Below are positions 27,773-36,394 of a stretch of 64,000 bases of DNA, one piece after another. Position numbers and translations under genes: made by a program. Every line of letters begins with the position of its first letter. The stretch's first letter is position 1. Origin of the DNA: Olivibacter sp036959255 (GTDB lineage Bacteria > Bacteroidota > Bacteroidia > Sphingobacteriales > Sphingobacteriaceae); contig NZ_JAWMTI010000012.1 of the NCBI RefSeq assembly GCF_036959255.1, positions 51,482 to 115,481 of the forward strand, in the 5' to 3' direction. The notes below the pieces were generated by a model. It was not told the origin of the DNA. It saw nothing but the letters and a program-made list of their open reading frames with translations, and did not search any database.

Positions 27773-28465
27773 TTATTCCCGTCTAAACATAGTGATCGAA
27801 CCATCTAAGTTAAAGTCTATTGCAAAACGCTGTCTTGAGCCATCGATGCTTCGCGGATACCAAACAAAATTGCTGCCCCAAATAACACCATATACATGGT
27901 TTGCCGGTTTTGCCCCTTCTATGGTTTTTGCCTTCTCATCATAGTTATTTGCAATCGTCGCAACCGTTTTGAACGTTATTTTATCCAGATCAAAGAGTTT
28001 GCTTTCTATATTCGTTCTAACGGAGATCTGGACGGGTTTCGGCTCACTCCAAGCTTCATCGTCATATTCATAAGCATCAATATATTCTGGATTATCGGGA
28101 TGTTGGACACTCAGCATCACCCTCCCATCGTCATAAAAATGGACATCACTATATAAGCGTATTTTCTTCCCTTTAAACCGCGGGAGGTTTTTCAATGCCT
28201 CCTCAGCTTTCCCAAGCGCCTCCGTATCATGAATAAAATCGTTCGCTACCCCCCTAGCCTTTTTTTTCTCGGAACGATCATCCGGATGTGTAAAAGAATT
28301 TGTCTCACTTTGCGTATCATCGGCGTTCTCCTGTTCTTCTGTTGCTGTAGACGAATTATTCAACGTATCTTTAATGCTTTTGGTTATACCATCGCAAGCC
28401 GTAAAAACAGTCAGCAAGACGCCAAATAAGATAAGTAATCCGTATTGTCTCATTTTAAAAATCAT
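27773..28465 (-). CDS. Lipoprotein of unknown function
   Basis: The signal peptide ends in a lipobox FTAC (Cys about 24), so the protein should be lipid-anchored. A low-complexity acidic stretch (about 30-65) follows. A folded C-terminal domain then contains RLYSDVHFYDDGRVMLSVQHP and YGVIWGSNFVWYPRS. I do not recognise the family. It lies 3 bases downstream of the next gene and is likely translated with it. A second ATG five codons in would also leave a complete signal peptide. Confidence 0.7.
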   Translation of the reverse strand: MIFKMRQYGLLILFGVLLTVFTACDGITKSIKDTLNNSSTATEEQENADDTQSETNSFTHPDDRSEKKKARGVANDFIHDTEALGKAEEALKNLPRFKGKKIRLYSDVHFYDDGRVMLSVQHPDNPEYIDAYEYDDEAWSEPKPVQISVRTNIESKLFDLDKITFKTVATIANNYDEKAKTIEGAKPANHVYGVIWGSNFVWYPRSIDGSRQRFAIDFNLDGSITMFRRE

Positions 28466-28468
28466 TGT

Positions 28469-29482
28469 TTAAAAGTCCAGATCCGAAGCAAAAGCGACAT
28501 GTTGCGGGTCATCTTCGAGATAAAAAATAGCTATACTTTTTTCCTGCGTAATCCCTAGTTCCAACAGGCTGACAATTTTTTTCAGGCTTACTTTATGCGT
28601 CCGGCCTCTTTCATCATTATAGTCCAACTCAAAACGTACCTGAGGCTGTTCGTTAATGTAAGTACCCGTCTGCTTTGCACTTAGAATTCTGGCAGTCGCT
28701 TGCTTTCCATAAAACTTCAATTTTAACGCATCTTTAGGCAAGCCACTCAGTTTCCCCATTAAGGCCCCCAATCCAAAATAACTAAAAAGTAAGATCAAAG
28801 GACACAATAGCAAAGGATGCCAAAAAATCAAGAATCGCCATCCCATCCCGTTACTTTCATAGTTGTAAGAGAATATATAATAGGCAGCAACTGCCGTCAA
28901 GGCCAGCAGCCAGGCAACTAGTTGAAATATCAGCTGTTTTGTTTGTAAGGACACCTGCACACCATCGGGAATCATGAAGGGAATACTCTTTAACGTTTTA
29001 TCAATCCGCAAAGCAATGTTTTTCCCCAATCCATATCGATTCAGTTGGGGATTGCTGTCGTTAATGGGAATGGTCTGGATAATCTTCGTTCCCGAAAAAT
29101 TCTCAAGTTGTACGGAAATTTCCAAACTCTCCACACCTGTCGCGATAGGCTTTAATGTTTTTACATCAACAATCTCCGCGTTCCTGACCGTACCATCGCG
29201 AAGCAACGACTCAATATTCGATTTAGCGCGGAGTGTGAAAGCGACCCATCGCTGATAAAGTTTATACAATACAATTCCCCATAAGATCAGGGAAATTAGC
29301 AAATAGGATAAAGCTAACCATGGGTTGGTACCATCTCCCCTCATCTCTGAACCGTAATTAATACTATAATATAAGATCATAGGAAATGGGACCGCAAAGA
29401 AAAACATGTATATTTTCCAAAAGAAACTCATTGCATTCAATTTTTCAAAGCCAACAGAATCGTGCATAGACCAAATAAGCAC
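28469..29482 (-). CDS. Membrane protein with two DUF3592-like modules, function unknown
   Basis: The 337-residue protein has two hydrophobic segments near the N-terminus (about 25-45 and 57-75) and two in the middle (about 195-212 and 220-245). The soluble parts after each pair look alike: an AEIV/ARIL start, a strand with VQLENF or VRFELDYND, then a glycine before a VxLRID or IAIFYLEDDP strand. This resembles DUF3592-type extracytoplasmic modules. It is followed immediately by the lipoprotein gene. ATGs at codons 1, 6 and 18 are all possible starts. Confidence 0.65.
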   Translation of the reverse strand: MLIWSMHDSVGFEKLNAMSFFWKIYMFFFAVPFPMILYYSINYGSEMRGDGTNPWLALSYLLISLILWGIVLYKLYQRWVAFTLRAKSNIESLLRDGTVRNAEIVDVKTLKPIATGVESLEISVQLENFSGTKIIQTIPINDSNPQLNRYGLGKNIALRIDKTLKSIPFMIPDGVQVSLQTKQLIFQLVAWLLALTAVAAYYIFSYNYESNGMGWRFLIFWHPLLLCPLILLFSYFGLGALMGKLSGLPKDALKLKFYGKQATARILSAKQTGTYINEQPQVRFELDYNDERGRTHKVSLKKIVSLLELGITQEKSIAIFYLEDDPQHVAFASDLDF

Positions 29483-29651
29483 CGTCGTTTCAAAAGCATC
29501 GTGTACAATAATAACGAAAGATTATTAAATTGCCCTATCTGAACAGATAAACCCCTGATTTCAGCTAGCAAATCAATACCCAGTTCGGTATAGAGAAAAA
29601 ATAAAGATGAAAGTAAAACGTTTTTTTGTAAAAGTAAATAACATTAGTTGG

Positions 29652-30845
29652 CTAAAAAACCTGCTTTATGCTTTTTATTTTGAACTTGAAAATCATCAGC
29701 TCCTCTTTTCGTCGCACCAAAAGCATCACTTCTCTTTTGGGTCTTTGTAATGCTTTTTTGTATTGCGAAAAGCTCATACTAAAATCACCGTTGACAGCCA
29801 ATAGCAGATCACCTGTTTTCAGACCCGCTAATGCAGCCGGCGAGCCCTTCGCTACACCTCCGATCTCGATAGCACCATCAACCAATTGTAAGTCGAGACC
29901 TGAATACGCGTAATCAAATCGATCACGAAAGCTATTGTTCGGTAGGAGATGAATGTCTCCCCGTTGGTAGTTATAGATCATATTAAAACGTCGGAAAATA
30001 TCATTCCCGATTAAGCCGCCCAGGTAAGGATAAGAAGTCACGTCGTAAACATCATCAAAAATCAGTGTCGGCACATGCTTAAACTTATAGGGGCCAAAAC
30101 GAAGTTCTTTAATAACCGTTAAATCCATCTGTATTTTGCCCCCTAAACCATGTCCTTCCTTCGGCCAAAGCCTTCGGTTCCATGCCAGCAATGTACTGTC
30201 TTCTACAAATTCCCGCGAAAGCATTACACATACACCGGCGCCGATGTCATGTAGAAAACGGGCATTCACCTGGTGCTTATCTTTCATCAGTGCGCGCTGA
30301 ACCACCAGACTCTTAATATTCGGTTTTAATAAAAAACCGCCCTTTGGATAACGGATGGTACCTTGTGAACAGATCTGCATCAAGCTGTCATCATAGTTTA
30401 CTTTCACTATGTACCGACTAAATAGTGAGTAGCCAATGATACCATCCACCTTTATTCCGTAGACACTTGAAAGAAAAGAATAGTCATTAATATGAAAATT
30501 CAAACTGTCTATTGTATATAATGGAAATTGAAGCCGTTGATTATACAGATAACTGACCTGTTTGATCCCTGCAACGCCACGAATACGGGTTGCACTCGGT
30601 GTCGGCTTTAATCCAAGCGACACAACGGTCGTGGAATCCAGTGAAATACCGCCACTCCCGGTATCCAAAATAAAGTTTAATGTATCCGGAAAATCATTTA
30701 ATAAAGCCGGCACCACCACCACTCCACCCATTAAGGTTTTAAAGCGCACCTCGCTCAATACATGTGAAGGAGAAGGGACAATCTCTTCTTGTGCGACACT
30801 ATGTATATAGCCTGCCATTAACAGGACAAAAAGAATGATGCGCAT
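29652..30845 (-). CDS. Exported retropepsin-like aspartyl protease with PDZ domain
   Basis: A signal peptide (about 1-18) is followed by an aspartyl-protease domain with FILDTGSGGISLDS (the active Asp about residue 60). A second region, VNARFLHDIGAGVCVML, has the matching D-x-G-A-G form, so two half-lobes may be present in one chain. A C-terminal PDZ domain includes GSPAALAGLKTGDLLLAVNG. Such DTGS-PDZ proteins are common in Bacteroidota envelopes; substrates are unknown. Length is 397 residues. Confidence 0.85.
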   Translation of the reverse strand: MRIILFVLLMAGYIHSVAQEEIVPSPSHVLSEVRFKTLMGGVVVVPALLNDFPDTLNFILDTGSGGISLDSTTVVSLGLKPTPSATRIRGVAGIKQVSYLYNQRLQFPLYTIDSLNFHINDYSFLSSVYGIKVDGIIGYSLFSRYIVKVNYDDSLMQICSQGTIRYPKGGFLLKPNIKSLVVQRALMKDKHQVNARFLHDIGAGVCVMLSREFVEDSTLLAWNRRLWPKEGHGLGGKIQMDLTVIKELRFGPYKFKHVPTLIFDDVYDVTSYPYLGGLIGNDIFRRFNMIYNYQRGDIHLLPNNSFRDRFDYAYSGLDLQLVDGAIEIGGVAKGSPAALAGLKTGDLLLAVNGDFSMSFSQYKKALQRPKREVMLLVRRKEELMIFKFKIKSIKQVF

Positions 30846-30897
30846 ATTCCGTTATAATTGGTTACTGAAATATAAAAATACTAAATATTTTAAAAAG

Positions 30898-30934
30898 TAA
30901 CAGGCCAATAATCGGGGAGATTAGAGGCCTGTTA
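30898..30934 (-). terminator. Terminator after the outer-membrane beta-barrel gene
   Basis: TAACAGGCC (30898-30906) and GGCCTGTTA (30926-30934) form a 9-bp stem. In the minus direction it is followed by ACTTTTT. It separates the beta-barrel gene from the protease gene. Confidence 0.6.
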
Positions 30935-31065
30935 ACCAATTATAAACCTAAATTATGAAAGCACAAAGTTAACACTTTTTTTCATAAACACAAAATTTTC
31001 TAAGCTGTTGCTACTTTTTAAAAAACAACAAAAAGATAAGTGTCTATAAAACAATTAATTGTTTT

Positions 31066-31641
31066 TCATAAAATCTTAAAACCAACGGCTAGGGAATAGA
31101 TACCAGCTTGTTGACCAAGTCGCTTGTCCAAATCTGTAAAGCTTCTACTATACCGCGCGTCTAAAGTAATATTTCCCAAATCTACCCCTACATTAAAAAC
31201 GCCCCCTACCGCAAACTTCTTAAAATCATGCCCTTTAAACACATCCGGCTCATTCAAATTATAGCTAAAGTCAGGTCCTATGGATACCCTCAGCGCAAGC
31301 GCATCTTGATCAAGCAGTTTATAGCCCACCATCAGGGGTACATTTAATTGACTTAGCGTTGGATCGTATTGCTGACCATTATAACTGAATTCGCTTGAAA
31401 AATGTACAAAATTAAGCTCAGGCTGAAAAAACACCGTTTGCCCCATGCGGGCAAAGGCACCGGCAGTAAACCCTACCTTTCCTTTCTTGTCACTTAAGCC
31501 TTTTGTGTCCGAATAAAGATTGGTATAATTGGCCCCAGCTTTTAAACCAATGGTCCAATCTCCCATTTGTGCCTTTGCTGTAGAGGCACCTGTTAGGACA
31601 ACCGCGATAATCGCCAAAAATTTAAACAGTTTCATAGTCAT
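31066..31641 (-). CDS. PorT-family outer-membrane beta-barrel protein
   Basis: The 191-residue protein has a signal peptide ending near STAKA-QMG. Repeating amphipathic strands follow (WTIGLKAGANYTNLY, VGFTAGAFARMGQ, FFQPELNFVHFSSEF), and the last strand ends in an aromatic/leucine C-terminus (YSLAVGFKIL), the pattern of the outer-membrane beta-barrel (PF13568-type) family. No specific function can be read. It is divergent from nhaA. Confidence 0.85.
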   Translation of the reverse strand: MTMKLFKFLAIIAVVLTGASTAKAQMGDWTIGLKAGANYTNLYSDTKGLSDKKGKVGFTAGAFARMGQTVFFQPELNFVHFSSEFSYNGQQYDPTLSQLNVPLMVGYKLLDQDALALRVSIGPDFSYNLNEPDVFKGHDFKKFAVGGVFNVGVDLGNITLDARYSRSFTDLDKRLGQQAGIYSLAVGFKIL

Positions 31642-31740
31642 CTTATATTTTAAGCTATGACAGCCTTATTTCATTCTACCCCTACAGTTTTTGTTTATCT
31701 TTTCCGACGAATACACGTGCTTTTTGTTATTTTCGCAACT

Positions 31741-32922
31741 ATGGCTAAACTAATTAACATCAAATCTTTTCAGGAATTTCTAAAATCCGGCACTGCCGGT
31801 GGTGTCATCCTGATTCTTTGTGTTGTTCTTTCTCTTCTTATTGCCAATACAGGTTTCGGTGATGCTTTTAACAGTTTCTTAGCGATAGAAATAGGTTATC
31901 ATTCCGAAGCGCTTCATTTGGAATACCCTATTATCATTTGGATCAATGATGGATTAATGGCCATTTTCTTTCTCTTAGTGGGCCTGGAGATTAAGCGAGA
32001 ATTGGTAGAGGGCGAGCTCGCCTCCATAAAAAAGGCTACCTTACCGGTCATCGCAGCACTTGGTGGTGTAATCGTTCCGGCAATTATTTATACATCTTTC
32101 AATAAAAACACAGAATTTGCAGGCGGTTGGGGAATCCCGATGGCAACAGACATCGCTTTTGCCTTGGCGATCATCACACTGTTAGGTAACAAAGTTCCTT
32201 CTTCGTTAAAAATATTTCTGGCAGCCTTGGCCATTGTGGATGATCTGATGGCGATACTCGTTATTGCTATCTTTTATTCTACTTCCCTGCAATATGAATA
32301 TTTATTATACGCCGGTTTATTGTTCGTTTTACTATTGGTATTTAACAAACTTGGTGTTAAAAAGATCATCTTCTATCTTATCCCAGGTGTATTTATCTGG
32401 TATTTTATTCACCATTCGGGCATTCATGCAACGATTGCAGGTGTTCTAACCGCTTTTACCCTACCCACCACACCGGACGCCACGGAGTCTCCTTTAGAGA
32501 AGTTAGAACATCTGTTAGTAAAGCCGGTGAACTTCCTCATCATGCCCATCTTCGCCTTGGCCAACACCAATATCAAATATGAGGAAGGTATGCTGGAAGG
32601 TTTATTTACACCACTTGGACTTGGGATCGCGCTTGGTCTATTACTTGGAAAACCGATAGGAATCACCTTCTTTTCTTGGCTGGCCGTTAAATTAAAGATC
32701 AGCAATAGACCGCACGGAGCCTCCTGGAAGCATATCCTAGGGGTTGGTATGTTGGGTGGAATTGGCTTTACGATGTCTATTTTTATTGCCATCTTATCGT
32801 TTGCCAATGCTACGCATATACTAGCCGAAGCCAAATTTTCTATTTTAACCGGATCTGTATTGTCCGGTGTCGCAGGAAGCGTCCTCTTATTATTGACCGA
32901 CAAGAAAAAAAAGGTTCAATAA
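31741..32922 (+). CDS. nhaA: Na+/H+ antiporter NhaA
   Basis: NhaA exports Na+ in exchange for protons. The polytopic protein contains MATDIAFALAII and the essential paired aspartates in AIVDDLMAILVIA, plus GIGFTMSIFIA in the C-terminal half. A longer frame begins at 31657, but its extra 28 residues are unlike NhaA. A -7-like TATTTTCG at 31728-31735 lies inside that extension. From 31741 the protein is 393 residues, close to the usual 388. Confidence 0.93.
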   Translation: MAKLINIKSFQEFLKSGTAGGVILILCVVLSLLIANTGFGDAFNSFLAIEIGYHSEALHLEYPIIIWINDGLMAIFFLLVGLEIKRELVEGELASIKKATLPVIAALGGVIVPAIIYTSFNKNTEFAGGWGIPMATDIAFALAIITLLGNKVPSSLKIFLAALAIVDDLMAILVIAIFYSTSLQYEYLLYAGLLFVLLLVFNKLGVKKIIFYLIPGVFIWYFIHHSGIHATIAGVLTAFTLPTTPDATESPLEKLEHLLVKPVNFLIMPIFALANTNIKYEEGMLEGLFTPLGLGIALGLLLGKPIGITFFSWLAVKLKISNRPHGASWKHILGVGMLGGIGFTMSIFIAILSFANATHILAEAKFSILTGSVLSGVAGSVLLLLTDKKKKVQ

Positions 32923-32970
32923 TTTTTTACACTGATTATCAGTCGCTAACAAAATATTTGAAATTTGTCT

Positions 32971-33000
32971 TTTGAAATATAAAATCCTTATCTATCTTTG
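32971..33000 (+). promoter_or_regulatory. Promoter of tRNA-Glu
   Basis: TTTG (32971-32974), 18 bases, then TATCTTTG (32993-33000), close to the Bacteroidota consensus. The leader between promoter and tRNA contains a 20-bp perfect palindrome (33011-33030). Confidence 0.75.
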
Positions 33001-33040
33001 CAGACCGAAAAACGGATATATATATCCGTTAAATTAAAAT

Positions 33041-33112
33041 GGCCCGTTCGTCTAGGGGTTAGGACGCAAGATTTTCATTCTTGAAACAGGGGTTCGATTC
33101 CCCTACGGGCTA
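33041..33112 (+). tRNA. tRNA-Glu (anticodon TTC), integration site of the mobile element
   Basis: Acceptor arms GGCCCGT (33041-33047) and ACGGGCT (33105-33111) pair with a G-T at the first position. The anticodon stem CAAGA/TCTTG holds TTTTCAT with anticodon TTC at 33074-33076, and the T-arm is GGGGTTCGATTCCCC. The tRNA is intact. Its 3' half is also the last part of the antisense serine recombinase frame, which marks the attachment site of the element to its right. Confidence 0.95.
33075..33112. other. Probable attL: tRNA-Glu 3' half shared with the recombinase gene end
   Basis: The recombinase frame stops at 33075 inside the tRNA, so its last dozen or so codons (ending RRGIEPLFQE) are antisense to the tRNA anticodon and T arms. 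Integration at the tRNA 3' end that preserves the tRNA is the usual arrangement. No second copy of the tRNA 3' end was seen in the window, so attR lies beyond 64000. Confidence 0.6.
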
Positions 33113-34637
33113 CCTCAGGGGAAAGATTCAAATTAAACGAATCTTTCCCCTTTTTTATTGATTCTAACTCGCTGTTAATTAGCAAGATAAGCGATAATGC
33201 TTCATTAAGTCGAGCGGTTCGATGTCTTGTACCGTCAAAACACAGATTTTCCGGGTACATCGAACCAATGATTCTACGCTTCCCTTCAATATCTGCCCCC
33301 ATATAGTGTTTATCGATATTTGAATACGTTTCTACTACTTTGTCCAATAAGGTTTCTATCGTTTTTATATTCTGGGACTTGATTGGGAGATCGGCCAATA
33401 GTGCTTCCTGTTTTTTCAGTTCTTCATTACACTCCATTTTAATAATCTTAAAATCATTACCATCTATTTCATCCTTCATTAATTTTTTCCTAGCATTAGA
33501 CAAAATGGCCTCCTGCTCTTCAATTTTTTTAAACAACGCGGCCCGTTCATCTAGTTCCTCGCGATTAGATGAACGATATTCGTCCAAGACGACCATTTTG
33601 AAAAGCTCGCCCGTTTCAGGCATGAGTTTAAACTTTAACAGTTCCCTTTCAAAATAACCGTTCACTTCCTCTGCCTTAAATCTACAGCCACAAGCCGAGG
33701 ACGAACAGTGATAATAGTAATAGTGCCGATGACGTCCTTTTGACGCACTTCCGGTTAACATTCTGCTACAATTGGGACATTGAAGAAATCCTCTTAACGG
33801 TAACATGTCTTTAGAAACCACTTTCGTTGCGATAGGTCTTTTGTTCCCATTCAATATATCCTGTACCTTGTAGAAAAGAACTTCAGAAATAATCGGCTGA
33901 TGTTGGCCTTTTACAAATTCCATCTCTTCATTCTTGTGAGGAGGGACAATGATTATTCCGCAATATACAGGATTACGGATAATCTTCCAGAAGTTATTTC
34001 TTTCACATTTTAGCCCTTTTTCGTTGGCCATTTTACGTATCTGCTCAGCGGCATAAACACCTTTGGCCAACTCTTCAAAAACCCACTTCATAATTTCTGC
34101 TTCCGGTTGTTTCGGCATGATATATTTCTTCCCATCGGGGGTAACTCTGTTTATATAACCTATAGTCGCCGTTCCCATCCACCGCCCTTCCCGTCTTGCC
34201 TTTCTCATTCCGTAAAAAACATTTAGTGCCCTCCTGTCATTCTCAACTTCCGGAACTGCCAAATAAATGGCAAGCATCATTTTGTTCTCTGGAATAGACA
34301 TATCCACAGGTTGTTCAATCGAGTTAACAGTGACATTTAATGATCTCAACACGCCGATCATTTCATAGGCGGCTTCTATACTACGGCTGAATCTATCCCA
34401 TTTGACGCAAAGTATCTGAACGGCCATCTTACGTTTTTTCTTTAGCTTTATCATCAACTTTTTCCATTCTGGGCGGTTAAATGTCTTGGCTGAATGATCT
34501 TCACGGACAATACCTAAAACTTCTATACCGTTCAAAGTACAATATTGTAGGAGTCTGTCCTCCTGCTCTCTTAAAGAATAACCCCGTCTTGCCTGTTCAT
34601 CTGTACTTACTCGGATATAAAGGTATGTTGGTATCAT
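33075..34637 (-). CDS. Large serine recombinase (site-specific integrase)
   Basis: The resolvase catalytic domain begins YLYIRVSTDEQARRGYSL, with nucleophile Ser11. KWDRFSRS and the arginine-containing helix follow. A recombinase domain (about 160-260) and a zinc ribbon with CPNCSRML and two further cysteines (CSSSACGCRF) come next. A coiled-coil segment (about 365-420) is present. At 520 residues it is a large serine recombinase able to integrate and excise. The C-terminus ends inside tRNA-Glu. A small gene (34665-34904) precedes it. Confidence 0.95.
   Translation of the reverse strand: MIPTYLYIRVSTDEQARRGYSLREQEDRLLQYCTLNGIEVLGIVREDHSAKTFNRPEWKKLMIKLKKKRKMAVQILCVKWDRFSRSIEAAYEMIGVLRSLNVTVNSIEQPVDMSIPENKMMLAIYLAVPEVENDRRALNVFYGMRKARREGRWMGTATIGYINRVTPDGKKYIMPKQPEAEIMKWVFEELAKGVYAAEQIRKMANEKGLKCERNNFWKIIRNPVYCGIIIVPPHKNEEMEFVKGQHQPIISEVLFYKVQDILNGNKRPIATKVVSKDMLPLRGFLQCPNCSRMLTGSASKGRHRHYYYYHCSSSACGCRFKAEEVNGYFERELLKFKLMPETGELFKMVVLDEYRSSNREELDERAALFKKIEEQEAILSNARKKLMKDEIDGNDFKIIKMECNEELKKQEALLADLPIKSQNIKTIETLLDKVVETYSNIDKHYMGADIEGKRRIIGSMYPENLCFDGTRHRTARLNEALSLILLINSELESIKKGKDSFNLNLSPEVARRGIEPLFQE
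33118..33150. terminator. Bidirectional terminator immediately 3' of tRNA-Glu
   Basis: GGGGAAAGATTC (33118-33129) pairs perfectly with 33139-33150, followed by six T. It ends the tRNA transcript and lies within the recombinase coding sequence on the other strand. Confidence 0.85.
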
Positions 34638-34664
34638 GGTATTTTTTTACAATAAACGAATATG

Positions 34665-34904
34665 CTAATCTTTCCTAAAGTATTGATTAACTGTTAATTT
34701 AGCTAAAATATACAAGAAATCCAAAATTATTTTTGCTTGCTTTTCGTTTACTTCTATGCCTCTTTTATTCAAAATTTTCGTAGCCTGTTCGGGAGTGATA
34801 TGTCGTTTTTCTATAAGCCGTTTTGCCATATTCTTATTGTCTACTATAGACAATATTGTAGATTTTAATAAAAAGAATTTGCCAACTAATTGGGAAGTGG
34901 TCAA
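34665..34904 (-). CDS. Small protein upstream of the serine recombinase, function unknown
   Basis: A 79-residue basic protein. The conserved-looking part is MAKRLIEKRHITPEQATKIL (from codon 26) followed by KRGIEVNEKQAKIILDFLYI. Short proteins of this kind often precede site-specific recombinases in Bacteroidota elements; NCBI sometimes labels similar ones by unrelated names. The helical KxxITPEQATKIL part could be a DNA-binding or regulatory module. The start may be codon 1 or the internal ATG at codon 26 (34829). Confidence 0.6.
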   Translation of the reverse strand: MTTSQLVGKFFLLKSTILSIVDNKNMAKRLIEKRHITPEQATKILNKRGIEVNEKQAKIILDFLYILAKLTVNQYFRKD

Positions 34905-35417
34905 AAAATATAAAAACCAAACGACGCCTGTCGTTCAAATTATGAAGAAAAATTTTAGCTAGCTTAAAAAGCTGAAATTGTCGCGACAGTGTGAGTGTAA
35001 TACTTGGCGTAAAGGTTCTCTAGAATGACTGACACAATCCTGCGGTTTTAAAACGTTTAGCCATTATATTCCCCATGCCCTGCTGCAAAACTGCGCAGAG
35101 CTATTTACCATGACGCCCCTTATGCAAACAGGTCTTAAATAGCTAATGATATCTGAAAAAACAGAAATACCTCAATGGTTCCCGTCGTGTGCACGAACAC
35201 GTGTCTTGATGAAAAAGCTGACGAATGAGCGATTGAAAAGCAGAATCCTGAATTAAAGTCCTATAATCTTCGGCGATTCTAACGACGATCATTTCAGCAT
35301 TAAATCGCTTGTTGCAATTATCAAGAAGGATAACTCATTTTATGGAATGGCCAATCTCTATTTTTCGGAATCAAGGAAGCAACAAATGAGATAAAGCGAG
35401 CCCTTCGACACTACAAA
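34905..35417. other. Gene-poor stretch, possible decayed sequence
   Basis: No convincing frame was found. Short fragments such as the 15-codon frame near 35208 are not recognisable. A TGTCGCGACA palindrome sits at 34979-34988. The stretch ends at the composite operator of the metal operon. Confidence 0.4.
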
Positions 35418-35476
35418 ATTATGTAAAATAAGAACGGAATTATGTAATTTTTTATCTAAACTTTTTATTTACTTTG
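35418..35476 (+). promoter_or_regulatory. Composite activator site and promoter of metal unit 1
   Basis: ATTATGTAA occurs at 35418-35426 and again at 35439-35447, exactly 21 bases apart. After 22 bases comes TACTTTG (35470-35476), a -7-like element one base short of TAnnTTTG. No TTG is found at -33; the second repeat lies just beyond that region, as in AraC-type activation. The same layout occurs upstream of the CopA ATPase gene (49267-49326). Confidence 0.65.
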
Positions 35477-35483
35477 CAATGCA

Positions 35484-35885
35484 GTGAAGAAGATATTACT
35501 TATCATATTGACCTTTTTCTATCTCGGTACATCTACCGGATTTACCATGCATCTGCATTACTGCATGGAAAAACTGGTAGACACCTCCTTATGGCACGGC
35601 CAAGACGATGCCTGTGAAGTGTGCGGTATGACTAAGAAATCGAAGAAGAAAAATGACTGTTGCAAGGATGAGCATAAACAGGTAAAACTGGATAAAGTTC
35701 ATAAAAGTTCGGAGAATACCTTTTTAGAATTCCAAAAAATTAGTTTCCTATTACCGAAAATTCCAAATGATATTTCGGACTATCTGATTATTCCATCGGT
35801 AACGGAAGAGAATCCGGTAAGCAATTCGCCTCCCGCGGCGATCAAAACACCATTATACCTCAAAAACCAAGTTTTCCGAATTTAA
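35484..35885 (+). CDS. HYC_CC_PP-family small exported protein
   Basis: The 133-residue protein starts with GTG and has an N-terminal hydrophobic signal. It then shows the motifs that name this Bacteroidota family: HYC (residues 30-32), a CC pair flanked by Lys and His (NDCCKDEHKQVKLD) and PP near the C-terminus, which ends PLYLKNQVFRI. Cys and His residues suggest metal binding outside the cytoplasm. Function is not established. It is the first gene after the composite operator. Confidence 0.75.
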   Translation: MKKILLIILTFFYLGTSTGFTMHLHYCMEKLVDTSLWHGQDDACEVCGMTKKSKKKNDCCKDEHKQVKLDKVHKSSENTFLEFQKISFLLPKIPNDISDYLIIPSVTEENPVSNSPPAAIKTPLYLKNQVFRI

Positions 35886-35986
35886 TACTATTTCCACTTC
35901 TTTTTTTTTCGATCTCATCTGAGATTCGAATAGGATGGCATTTCTATATGCCTGCAATAATCTTTAAACATTTAATTCTTTTTATC

Positions 35987-36376
35987 ATGAAATCTATCAG
36001 ATTAATGCTAGTAGCTATTATGGCTATCATTGGGACCACTGTATATGGTCAGGAAAAAAACACATCTTTTAAAGTTTATGGCAATTGTGAAATGTGCAAA
36101 AAGCGCATTGAAAAGGCCGCCAATATTGAAGGTGTAAAAAGCGCAAACTGGAATGTCGAAACAAAAATGATGACGTTGGCATTCAATACGGACAAAGTAT
36201 CCGAAAAAGATGTGCAGAAGCAAATCGCCAAGGCTGGGCACGATACACAAGATCTCTCTGCATCGGATGCTGCCTATGACAAGCTACCGGGGTGTTGTCA
36301 ATACGATCGCAAAGGTGCATCTCAGGGTGAGCATGAAGGGCATCAACAGGAAAAATCACAACAACATAATCATTAA
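35987..36376 (+). CDS. Exported HMA-domain metal-binding protein
   Basis: A signal peptide (about 1-21, ending VYGQ) precedes one heavy-metal-associated domain with CEMC (Cys34, Cys37). The tail after GCCQYDRKG is rich in His and Gln and could also bind metal. The longer frame from 35948 adds 13 residues before the signal; ATG at 35987 gives a cleaner signal peptide. It probably carries Cu+ or a similar ion in the periplasm. It lies 18 bases before the DUF3347 gene. Confidence 0.85.
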   Translation: MKSIRLMLVAIMAIIGTTVYGQEKNTSFKVYGNCEMCKKRIEKAANIEGVKSANWNVETKMMTLAFNTDKVSEKDVQKQIAKAGHDTQDLSASDAAYDKLPGCCQYDRKGASQGEHEGHQQEKSQQHNH

Positions 36377-36394
36377 ACAATAAAATTAATTGAA

